Source of the DNA: Nannochloris sp. 'desiccata'
Taxonomy: Eukaryota; Chlorophyta; Trebouxiophyceae; Chlorellales; Chlorellaceae
DNA length: 64,000 nucleotides
Assembly: GCA_019044685.2 (NCBI GenBank)
Contig: JAGTXX020000015.1
Location: forward strand, 1,674,001-1,738,000
Direction of reading: 5' to 3'
The notes under the pieces were generated by a model. It was not told the DNA's origin. It searched no databases and worked only from the letters and a program-made list of their open reading frames with translations. This document shows, piece by piece, positions 31,294 through 41,652 of this stretch. The translations under genes were made by a program, and so were the position numbers. Each line of letters opens with the position of its first letter. Within the stretch, counting starts at the first letter, position 1.

Positions 31294-34200
31294 TTACACA
31301 GGAGACAGTTTGCATTTTAACCGCTCTGTCGTCTCATTATGAATACACATTAAGCGGCTTTGCTCAATCGAATGCACAGCCAATTTCCCTTTCATAATAC
31401 GGATCATTCTGTTATTTTCATATTTATCCTTGACTGGGACAGTATCCGACCTGTTGGCTTCGTTCTTTGCATCTATTTTAGATGTAAACCACTCCAGTTT
31501 AGAGGCGACCAACTCTCGCCTCTCCTCGCACCAATTAAAAAGACGCACAACTTCCTTCTTTAACATCTCTACCTCTTCCACTGTACGCTGCAATTGATTT
31601 TGGCGGCGTGGTAGCGCAGGGCAAAGTGTCTTTGGGCAGACTCGCTGCCATTGGCCCCTGCCGGCAAGGTGCCACCATCTCCCTCCGGCCGGTTCCATGG
31701 GAAATTGCGGTTAAAAGCATCCTCTAACCGCTGAGCCGTCAAAGTGGTTCTCGGTGTGTCAGTTCCATAGGCTTCCCAAGTAAAATAAAACTTCAACAAT
31801 TCTCCAATGTTCTTTCCCATACTAGTTAAACGGACATTAGCTTTTTTGGCATTGTGACCGCTCTCAACACGAGGCATATTTTTTATCAATACCGCTCTTT
31901 TGAATACCTGATTTTCAACGAGGAGAGCATATTCTTGCATAAAATGCTTGCTTAGCTCTTGTAAGGCAACCCTGTACTCTTGGCTATCCACTGCCCAATC
32001 TGTCCCAAGCGGCAAGCCTAGCTGTGCCTGATATGTTGCCTTGAGACGCTTCAATCTCTGCTTTTTAGTATCGTCAGTGACAGCACCATGCGCATGTATA
32101 TCTGTGTTCCTGGGCATCAACAGTGGATACATACCTTTATCTTCATCCATATTATCCAATGAACGCAGCTTCAGCAGCACTTCAACATATTTTGCACCGA
32201 CACTCAAAGCAGCAGCAGGGGCCGTAGTGGAGGAGTCCAAGAATGGCAAAGCAGCCTCAAGGTCTTTAACCCCATGGGTTGCTGCTCAGCTTTCAAGTTA
32301 AAGATATCATTTTTAAATTCGTCTGCATGAGACAGCAAGTGTGGAGGAAGAAAGTCAGAAAAGCAAAATCAACAAAAAAATAAAATAAAAAACCTGACGG
32401 CAGCAGAAAATCTAAAAGCACATCAGAAACGGCAAAGATGCGAAATACTCACCAACTTTTGTGTCTATTCTTGCTATTCGATCTGCCAGCATGGCAGGGA
32501 AACGCTCCTGCTTGCGCAGAGAGAGCAACCAAAGAAGACAGTTGTAATTATCCCACCAATGAGCACGCGTCATGTACCTGGCAATCTTGAAAAAAGGCTT
32601 AATTTCTGACCACAGAACTTCAGTTTGTTCCCCAACCCTTCTACCAACTCCTGCTGCATAAAGTGCACTATACACTAGCTGACATGCATGATTATGGTCA
32701 AAAGCATGCATCATAGGTAACAACATGTTAATGTCGTCAGCAGAAATTGGGAAGATGTCTTCCTTACTTAATTTATCAATCAATGCCTTGAAACGTCCAC
32801 GATAGCGGCACATCAAGTCCAGGTACACATCCTTGGTATCGGGTCTGGTACGTAATAAGTATTCCAGAAGTACATCATAGTAGTGGTGGTTCTCGGGCGT
32901 TGTCATTGGAATACAACACCCCAAGCCAGGAAATATGTGAGGGCATACGATAGCTACAGTTCCCACGATGTCCATTTCACCGCGCTTCTGTTTTATGGAT
33001 TCTCTGTTGCAGTGGAGCGCTGTAGTACATGGCCCCTCCTCTCCAGCAGCAGCAGCGGCAGCGGCTTTAGCACCTCTTTCAGCATTTTTAGCCAGAGCAC
33101 CAGACTCGGTTTCATCCATAATCTGCTGAGCAGCCTCCCCCAAAAACAAGGACGTCGTAGGCTTAATGCCATTTTGCCTTCTCCCAGCAGCGGCGAACCT
33201 ATCAGCAGCATTCATAGCATCTGTCATGACGCTCAGGCGGACAGGTGGAACAGGGGTGCCTACAAAAAGAAAAAGGGCGATCAAGGAAGAGAAGTAAACG
33301 ACCAATATATATTAACTGCATGTTATTATGTTTATAGGGTTGGAAGAACACGTGGACAGCTGAATTGCAGTTCAATGTAGACTAGTTAAATGTTTGCAGA
33401 AACACTCACCATCAGTTAATGCTTCTCTATTGCTCTTGGAACAAGTTGGGCAGTACGCAAACGGGTCTTGACCAACTAATTTCATTTCATGGGCCTTGTG
33501 TTCTACTTTCCAAGCCTCCAAATCGGCAGTTATGAGCTGTGCTGGCTTGAGGGTGCAAGAAATGAGGGATCCGTCGTCGGCCGTGAATGTACTACCTTGA
33601 GGGTCAAATCTCCTATCGCTGTTACTCAGAGCATGAACAAACGCTGCATGGATTGAATGAAAAATGCTTAGGATAGGGTAATGTAAAGTAAAGCTCAGTC
33701 ATTTTAAAATAATCAGCAAATAAAAAGTTAATCTCCAACAAGGTGGGGGCGTTGGATTACGGAAGGGTTATTTAGGGTAAGAAGCTTACCATTAGCAGAT
33801 AGGCCATTGTTCTTATGCAGATCCCGGAAAAAATGCACTACAGATCTCCTTATCCATGTTTGACAGTGCTCAGTTGCAGTAGTAGGAACACAGTCCACTG
33901 CGTAGGGGTGAACAGTGACTCTCATTTTGCATTGGCGGCATTGGTAAACTGGAATCTTTAAAGCGCAGTGATGGTCAAAATCCACGACAATAACTACATT
34001 ATGCCCGCCCGATAATAAACAATTTTCTCCTTCACCACAATTGGTGAGAAGGCAACAAGGGTGGTCCCTGCAAGCATTTTCGAAGGCTTGCTCAACTCTC
34101 GATTGATGATCTTCTGCGTGCGATTTATTTATGGTAACCGTGTGCTGTGCTGCCTCCGCGAACTGTATCAAGTATTCATCTATATTTGCGTCACGTCTAT

Positions 34201-34402
34201 CATCGAAATCTTTCGCCTCCCTCGTAATTCTTTCCAAATAATCTCTGTTGCCAGCGGTCTTCTGCGTCTTGGGCTTTGTCTGGCTGCCCTGAGACACGCC
34301 GTAGGACCTTTTGGTGCCATTTCGAGCACCTGGAGGTGCTTGATGAGGCCTTGCAGCCCTCCTCTCTGGAGCCCTGTCCTCGCCCAATTCAAATCCCACC
34401 AC
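31294..34402 (-). CDS. KDZ-superfamily transposase, copy 1
   Basis: Exact mirror of the copy-2 gene: exons ~33790-34402, 33410-33643, 32453-33259, 31676-32281 and 31294-31580. A cysteine-cluster (CxC) zinc-binding region comes first, then the RNase H-like core. Evidence and residue positions are given at the copy-2 entry (34763-37871). No in-frame ATG exists at the 5' end, so a short upstream exon or a non-AUG start is needed; the upstream frame closes with a stop immediately before 34402. The final two exons are joined by a 95-bp intron that I inferred from frame. Translations of both copies are identical. Confidence 0.8.
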
Positions 34403-34486
34403 TCAACCAACAGCGCAAGTTGGCCAACTCTGGCAGTTTGAGGCCTTTAAATTAGATGTAACATGTCTAAATGAATGAATGATATT

Positions 34487-34569
34487 AAAAACTGTGCGTA
34501 AAACGGCTGTTCCTGGCTTAAAGGCTTTTCCGAGTTTCTAAAATGGCTATCCTCGATAGCCTGGAAGCG
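34487..34569 (-). repeat. Terminal inverted repeat, copy 1 inner end (truncated, 83 bp)
   Basis: Reverse complement of 34596-34678. It lacks the outermost 26 bp (CAGGTAAG...AATAGC). Confidence 0.85.
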
Positions 34570-34678
34570 CAGGTAAGTCACCCGATTAGAATAGCCGCTT
34601 CCAGGCTATCGAGGATAGCCATTTTAGAAACTCGGAAAAGCCTTTAAGCCAGGAACAGCCGTTTTACGCACAGTTTTT
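34570..34678 (+). repeat. Terminal inverted repeat, copy 2 inner end
   Basis: Full 109-bp repeat. Its first 26 bp are the asymmetric spacer of the palindrome. It differs from the outer repeat at positions 34 (A for C), 45 (G for A) and 92 (G for A). Confidence 0.88.
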
Positions 34679-34762
34679 AATATCATTCATTCATTTAGAC
34701 ATGTTACATCTAATTTAAAGGCCTCAAACTGCCAGAGTTGGCCAACTTGCGCTGTTGGTTGA

Positions 34763-37700
34763 GTGGTGGGATTTGAATTGGGCGAGGACAGGGCTCCAGA
34801 GAGGAGGGCTGCAAGGCCTCATCAAGCACCTCCAGGTGCTCGAAATGGCACCAAAAGGTCCTACGGCGTGTCTCAGGGCAGCCAGACAAAGCCCAAGACG
34901 CAGAAGACCGCTGGCAACAGAGATTATTTGGAAAGAATTACGAGGGAGGCGAAAGATTTCGATGATAGACGTGACGCAAATATAGATGAATACTTGATAC
35001 AGTTCGCGGAGGCAGCACAGCACACGGTTACCATAAATAAATCGCACGCAGAAGATCATCAATCGAGAGTTGAGCAAGCCTTCGAAAATGCTTGCAGGGA
35101 CCACCCTTGTTGCCTTCTCACCAATTGTGGTGAAGGAGAAAATTGTTTATTATCGGGCGGGCATAATGTAGTTATTGTCGTGGATTTTGACCATCACTGC
35201 GCTTTAAAGATTCCAGTTTACCAATGCCGCCAATGCAAAATGAGAGTCACTGTTCACCCCTACGCAGTGGACTGTGTTCCTACTACTGCAACTGAGCACT
35301 GTCAAACATGGATAAGGAGATCTGTAGTGCATTTTTTCCGGGATCTGCATAAGAACAATGGCCTATCTGCTAATGGTAAGCTTCTTACCCTAAATAACCC
35401 TTCCGTAATCCAACGCCCCCACCTTGTTGGAGATTAACTTTTTATTTGCTGATTATTTTAAAATGACTGAGCTTTACTTTACATTACCCTATCCTAAGCA
35501 TTTTTCATTCAATCCATGCAGCGTTTGTTCATGCTCTGAGTAACAGCGATAGGAGATTTGACCCTCAAGGTAGTACATTCACGGCCGACGACGGATCCCT
35601 CATTTCTTGCACCCTCAAGCCAGCACAGCTCATAACTGCCGATTTGGAGGCTTGGAAAGTAGAACACAAGGCCCATGAAATGAAATTAGTTGGTCAAGAC
35701 CCGTTTGCGTACTGCCCAACTTGTTCCAAGAGCAATAGAGAAGCATTAACTGATGGTGAGTGTTTCTGCAAACATTTAACTAGTCTACATTGAACTGCAA
35801 TTCAGCTGTCCACGTGTTCTTCCAACCCTATAAACATAATAACATGCAGTTAATATATATTGGTCGTTTACTTCTCTTCCTTGATCGCCCTTTTTCTTTT
35901 TGTAGGCACCCCTGTTCCACCTGTCCGCCTGAGCGTCATGACAGATGCTATGAATGCTGCTGATAGGTTCGCCGCTGCTGGGAGAAGGCAAAATGGCATT
36001 AAGCCTACGACGTCCTTGTTTTTGGGGGAGGCTGCTCAGCAGATTATGGATGAAACCGAGTCTGGTGCTCTGGCTAAAAATGCTGAAAGAGGTGCTAAAG
36101 CCGCTGCCGCTGCTGCTGCTGGAGAGGAGGGGCCATGTACTACAGCGCTCCACTGCAACAGAGAATCCATAAAACAGAAGCGCGGTGAAATGGACATCGT
36201 GGGAACTGTAGCTATCGTATGCCCTCACATATTTCCTGGCTTGGGGTGTTGTATTCCAATGACAACGCCCGAGAACCACCACTACTATGATGTACTTCTG
36301 GAATACTTATTACGTACCAGACCCGATACCAAGGATGTGTACCTGGACTTGATGTGCCGCTATCGTGGACGTTTCAAGGCATTGATTGATAAATTAAGTA
36401 AGGAAGACATCTTCCCAATTTCTGCTGACGACATTAACATGTTGTTACCTATGATGCATGCTTTTGACCATAATCATGCATGTCAGCTAGTGTATAGTGC
36501 ACTTTATGCAGCAGGAGTTGGTAGAAGGGTTGGGGAACAAACTGAAGTTCTGTGGTCAGAAATTAAGCCTTTTTTCAAGATTGCCAGGTACATGACGCGT
36601 GCTCATTGGTGGGATAATTACAACTGTCTTCTTTGGTTGCTCTCTCTGCGCAAGCAGGAGCGTTTCCCTGCCATGCTGGCAGATCGAATAGCAAGAATAG
36701 ACACAAAAGTTGGTGAGTATTTCGCATCTTTGCCGTTTCTGATGTGCTTTTAGATTTTCTGCTGCCGTCAGGTTTTTTATTTTATTTTTTTGTTGATTTT
36801 GCTTTTCTGACTTTCTTCCTCCACACTTGCTGTCTCATGCAGACGAATTTAAAAATGATATCTTTAACTTGAAAGCTGAGCAGCAACCCATGGGGTTAAA
36901 GACCTTGAGGCTGCTTTGCCATTCTTGGACTCCTCCACTACGGCCCCTGCTGCTGCTTTGAGTGTCGGTGCAAAATATGTTGAAGTGCTGCTGAAGCTGC
37001 GTTCATTGGATAATATGGATGAAGATAAAGGTATGTATCCACTGTTGATGCCCAGGAACACAGATATACATGCGCATGGTGCTGTCACTGACGATACTAA
37101 AAAGCAGAGATTGAAGCGTCTCAAGGCAACATATCAGGCACAGCTAGGCTTGCCGCTTGGGACAGATTGGGCAGTGGATAGCCAAGAGTACAGGGTTGCC
37201 TTACAAGAGCTAAGCAAGCATTTTATGCAAGAATATGCTCTCCTCGTTGAAAATCAGGTATTCAAAAGAGCGGTATTGATAAAAAATATGCCTCGTGTTG
37301 AGAGCGGTCACAATGCCAAAAAAGCTAATGTCCGTTTAACTAGTATGGGAAAGAACATTGGAGAATTGTTGAAGTTTTATTTTACTTGGGAAGCCTATGG
37401 AACTGACACACCGAGAACCACTTTGACGGCTCAGCGGTTAGAGGATGCTTTTAACCGCAATTTCCCATGGAACCGGCCGGAGGGAGATGGTGGCACCTTG
37501 CCGGCAGGGGCCAATGGCAGCGAGTCTGCCCAAAGACACTTTGCCCTGCGCTACCACGCCGCCAAAATCAATTGCAGCGTACAGTGGAAGAGGTAGAGAT
37601 GTTAAAGAAGGAAGTTGTGCGTCTTTTTAATTGGTGCGAGGAGAGGCGAGAGTTGGTCGCCTCTAAACTGGAGTGGTTTACATCTAAAATAGATGCAAAG

Positions 37701-37871
37701 AACGAAGCCAACAGGTCGGATACTGTCCCAGTCAAGGATAAATATGAAAATAACAGAATGATCCGTATTATGAAAGGGAAATTGGCTGTGCATTCGATTG
37801 AGCAAAGCCGCTTAATGTGTATTCATAATGAGACGACAGAGCGGTTAAAATGCAAACTGTCTCCTGTGTAA
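34763..37871 (+). CDS. KDZ-superfamily (Kyakuja/Dileera/Zisupton) transposase, copy 2
   Basis: Exons are 34763(or earlier)-35375, 35522-35755, 35906-36712, 36884-37489 and 37585-37871 (2547 nt, ~848 aa). Exon 1 has the CxC-type cysteine cluster (HPCCLLTNC ... HHCALKIPVYQCRQCKMRVT ... CVPTTATEHCQTWIRR). Exon 2 ends with CPTC. The RNase H-like core in exon 3 has the first Asp in LSVMTDAMNAADRF, then IVCPHIF, the second Asp in VYLDLMCRYRGRF, an H-x3-H-x2-C block (HAFDHNHACQL) and the Glu in GVGRRVGEQTEVLWSEIKPF, as in KDZ transposases. The C-terminus is a coiled coil (VEEVEMLKKEVVRLFNWCEE). It should cut and paste the element. The start codon is unresolved, and the acceptor at 36883 and the 95-bp intron at 37490-37584 were chosen by frame. 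Residue roles are inferred from family pattern. Confidence 0.82.
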
Positions 37872-38172
37872 CTATTTTTTCTTGCTTGATTTTCCTTTTA
37901 ATGACTATTAACTTGTCTTTAGACTTGTAATACTTGAAAAAATCACTTGGATACTTGAAATTAAATACTTTACGTGACAAATGCAGATTTGCAAGGCGAA
38001 ACAAAAGCAAATGTAGCTACTCACCAGCGGACGTGAGTCATTTCTGAGTTTCTCAAACATATTTCACTATTCTTTGACTTTACAGTGCTATAAAGCTACT
38101 TTAACGGTGCTAAAATCCCTCTTGATAAATTGAAAACCTTAATTTAATGGTTATAAATAGAATTTCAATATG

Positions 38173-41100
38173 TTAAGAGGCAAAAGTTTCCTGGAAAGCT
38201 AAATGGAGGTCTGCTTTGAAATTTTTAAAGCTGGGAAGATAGCTTGGACTCTTGTGGTTCGCGATCCACATGTCTACCCTATCCGCCAAAGCGTGCACTT
38301 GAGCCTCTTCCACCCCAGGTCTAAATTTGAATTCATTTTCGCTGGTATTCTCCATGAAAGCATTTTTGAATTTAGATATCCAACTCAACAATTCAACTCC
38401 CGTCTGGCCATGCCCAGGGGCGCCAAAGCAACCAATCGCATTCTTCTCTTGAGCTTTAGCTGCTTCCTCTTCTTCTTCTTTTTTATTAGCCTCTGCAGCT
38501 TCCTTGACGTGTGGGAAACCTGCAAGAGACAAGTGAAGGTACAATGAAGGTACAAATAATAGTTAGCAAAAGAAGGAGCGATGGGAAGAGAAAAGAAACA
38601 GCAAGTGTTGCCTGGAGTACTCACTAGCAGTGCCTTCATTACCAAAGAAGCTTTCCACCTTAGTGGTGATTGTTTGATCGGTATGCAGCACGCGTTTGAT
38701 ACGGGCAAGATGCTCAGGATCGGTAGCGTAGGCATTGAACATCTTGGTTCGGGCGAGGAGCCGGTACCCTGAGGCGTTTTTTGTTGCTTTAGACTTCTCC
38801 TCGTGCGCCTCTAGAATAAATTTCTTCAATTGTTCATTCTGCAGGCAAAAAGAAGGGAATACCATGAATGAGTAACTCTGTTGAAAAGAAAGAAATGTTT
38901 CAAAGCAACAACCAACTTATCATGAGCATGAGTGCGGGATGGGAGAGATTAGGTGGAAAATAAAAATCAATAAAAATAGCTGGAAACGTGCACCAGGCCA
39001 GGCGATAGATAGTAAAAGGTAGTAGTAACAAAAACCGAAGCTGAAAACGGGCAAAAAGCAAATACCGAGGTAGAGCGAGAAAAGAGCATCCCGCCGCCAC
39101 CACCACTATTTGACTAAAACAGCCTAGAAAGGAAAAAACAACAAGACAGGCAAACTCAGCACCCTCGAAAACCCCTAGGCACCAAGTTTCAGGGGAAATT
39201 ATGATCTTCAATTTTAACACCACCACCCTTCCGAGCCTCTCAAAGGGGGGTGGAGCGGGGGATGGGAGAGATTAGGTGGAAAATAAAAATCAATAAAAAT
39301 AGCTGGAAACGTGCACCAAGCCAGGAAATAGATAGTAAAAGGTAGTAGTAACAAAAAACGAAGCTGAAAACGGGCAAAAAGCAAATACCGAGGTAGAGCG
39401 AGAAAAGAGCATCCCGCCGCCACCACCACTATTTGACTAAAACAGCCTAGAAAGGAAAAAACAACAAGACAGGCAAACTCAGCACCCTCGAAAACCCCTA
39501 GGCACCAAGTTTCAGGGGAAATTATGATCTTCAATTTTAACACCACCACCCTTCCGAGCCTCTCAAAGGGGGGTGGAGCGGGGGATGGGAGAGATTAGGT
39601 GGAAAATAAAAATCAATAAAAATAGCTGGAAACGTGCACCAGGCCAGGAAATAGGTAGTACAGCCTATGTAACGAAACACAACAACAACAACAAAAAGGA
39701 AATACTAAGAATTCATACCTCTTCATCGGTCAATTTTTCTTTCCTCGTGGTTGGCGCAGGAACCCTACACAAAAAAAAGAAATTAATTAGAGAAGACTAA
39801 ATTAGAGATGCTACAGCCATGTACAGCTAGTGCAATAGCCAACATACAATAAAATCAAAGGCATACAATACTTTTCCTACTTTTGCTTCTTAGCAATGGG
39901 TTGCTCTTCAACTTCAGCGGCGAAATCATTGTACCTACTGTTTGGCCTGCAGAAATTAATTTAAATAGAAAAGTGCATTAGTAATGAAAGTTGAAAGGCA
40001 TAATAAAACAAATCTCTGCAATACATTAAAAATTTAATGTGAACAACTTACTTTTGTTCTCGTCCAGCCCTGGTTGTTGCAACAGGGGCACTTGGACCAG
40101 GCACAGCAGGGGCAGCGGCGACTGCTGGCTCTTGTAACCCAGCTGCTTCAGCCATTTCTGGCGCAGCAACGCTAGCAATACCCACAGTAGTAATCACAGT
40201 GGCAGAAGATGGATTTGCTAGGAGCATACTCTCTGTACCTGGATGCTCTCCGGCCTCAGCAACTGGCCCAGTTGCTGTAGGCTGAGCTGCCACGGCATTG
40301 GCGTCTTTCTCGGCAACATCTCCAACTGCTGCTGCAGCAACAATTTCGTGTCCAGTTTGCCCCCCATTCAAAAGCTCCGAGGGAATGTTTCCAGCTGAAT
40401 CCGGTTGTTGTTCACCTAGAGCATCAGCTTCTTCACCAGATTGGAGGTCCAGCTGTGGTGCCTGGCCCCTGCGGGGGCGAGGACCTCTTACCGGAGAAGT
40501 TGCACAATCTCCTTCTTCCTCTGCAACATAGAATAGTAAAATTATGCATTAAGTTTCCAAGAAATCACAACAAAACAAATAAACGAATACGTTACTGTGT
40601 GATAGTAGTGCACGAGCTATGATAAATTAGGTACATACCTCCATCAATACCAGTTTTCTCGCCGCCATCAGCTGAAAATAACAAGTCTTCTTCTCCTTGC
40701 ATTCTTGATGCGACTGGACGACCGGCTTGATTAGAAGAAACAGGAAGCTTCCTTCTGTTCTTTAACTTTGCTTTTTTCTCTGCACATTGGGGCACTGGGA
40801 CGAGTTAACAACTGGGAGCAGCGGAGATCAAGATCAATGCAGGAAGTGTTTGAATAGTGGTGCACCTCTCTTTTTCCTCAATTTCTGCAGTATGCCGGAA
40901 AATAGCTCATACTGTTTGCGGGAGAATATCCCTTCTTCCACAGCCAAGCTGAGGGCCTTGCTGTGGTCCTCTGGATCGCAATTCGAGCCATCAGGAACGA
41001 TGAACTGTGCACTTGGATTGCGATCTTTTTCACGGAAGGATTCCTGAATAAAATCCCTCAAAGCAATTTCCCACACAGGATCGTTGCTGATCTGACGGAG

Positions 41101-41361
41101 ATCGGCTACATGCCAATGAGCAGCTCGAAAAGCACTCCCAACCATGAAAACCATGTTGCAGTTTCTATAATTCTTAGCAAAGTCCCTTGCTCGGTTGCGC
41201 AACCTGATGGCCTTCTTGTATATGATCTGAGAAAGAGGAACCCCTGTCGATTTTGCTTCCTCTTCGGCATCAGGCTCTTCTTCATCCTCAACTTCTTGTT
41301 CAATCCTCCTAATTTGCTCTTCTGTTAATTCCGCCATCTCCAGCGCTGCAAGGCTATCCAT
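38173..41361 (-). CDS. Companion protein of the KDZ transposon, copy 2 (592 aa, unrecognised)
   Basis: Mirror copy with exons 40866-41361, 40639-40779, 40052-40520, 39881-39946, 39719-39764, 38625-38838 and 38173-38519. The encoded protein is identical to copy 1; see that entry for its domains. Both companion genes start ~100-180 bp inside the outer termini of the palindrome, so their promoters lie in or next to the terminal repeats. Confidence 0.72.
38935..39647 (-). repeat. 323-bp tandem repeat inside a companion-gene intron (copy 2)
   Basis: Mirror of 29518-30230, with the same period and copy number, so the tandem expansion predates the duplication of the element. Confidence 0.85.
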
Positions 41362-41396
41362 TATGTTTAGAAATGTATTTTAAAAGGTTATATGCA

Positions 41397-41505
41397 AAAA
41401 ACTGTGCGTAAAATGGCTGTTCCTGGCTTAAAGGCTTTTCCGAGTTTCTAAAATGGCTATTCTCGATAGCCGGGAAGCGGCTATTCTAATCGGGTGACTT
41501 ACCTG
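41397..41505 (-). repeat. Terminal inverted repeat, copy 2 outer end
   Basis: Mirror of 27660-27768 and identical to it. It is followed by the target duplication ATGATCA at 41506-41512. Confidence 0.88.
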
Positions 41506-41512
41506 ATGATCA
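41506..41512. repeat. Target-site duplication ATGATCA, right
   Basis: Directly follows the terminal CTTACCTG; matches 27620-27626. Confidence 0.75.
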
Positions 41513-41652
41513 TGATTTCTCCCAACACAACTCGCGAATAAATTAACGTTAATTTAACATGTTGTCGTTGTCAAATATTAAAATAATCCTAAGACACCTT
41601 CGTAGAGATTTACCCTGCTGATCCCCCGCCGACTGTTTGGCCAAATACTACC

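Larger units (their letters stand above)
27627..34569. mobile_element. KDZ transposon copy 1 (inner terminus truncated, outer terminus duplicated)
   Basis: The outer end has the 33-bp terminal unit twice in tandem (27628-27660 and 27661-27693). The inner end lacks the terminal 26 bp that copy 2 has. Otherwise it is the reverse complement of copy 2. It carries the companion gene on the plus strand and the transposase on the minus strand, convergent, with 301 bp between them. Confidence 0.82.
27627..41505. mobile_element. Composite palindromic KDZ-type DNA transposon (two inverted copies)
   Basis: A 13,879-bp element with two arms, 27660-34569 and 34596-41505 (6,910 bp each), that are reverse complements about the axis 34582.5, around a 26-bp spacer (34570-34595). 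All translated segments in the two arms are identical except one substitution that I found between the genes (31226/37939). Each arm carries a transposase gene (heads facing the centre) and a companion gene (heads facing outward). Both ends read CAGGTAAGTC...GACTTACCTG, and one ATGATCA target duplication flanks the whole structure. It sits between the divergent NOP2 and STAND-ATPase genes, 120-140 bp from each start codon. The KDZ assignment comes from the transposase. An assembly artefact must be excluded, but the asymmetric ends and the substitution argue for a real structure. Confidence 0.88.
34570..41505. mobile_element. KDZ transposon copy 2 (complete, 6,936 bp)
   Basis: Both terminal inverted repeats are full length (109 bp), differing at three positions (34, 45 and 92 from the end). 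It carries the transposase on the plus strand and the companion gene on the minus strand. By its ends this is the intact unit of the pair. Confidence 0.85.

Noticed and set aside
36843..36883. Use of the first AG after TCTCATGC as acceptor of transposase exon 4
   Set aside because: That frame stops after about 40 codons; the AG at 36883 keeps the long open frame.
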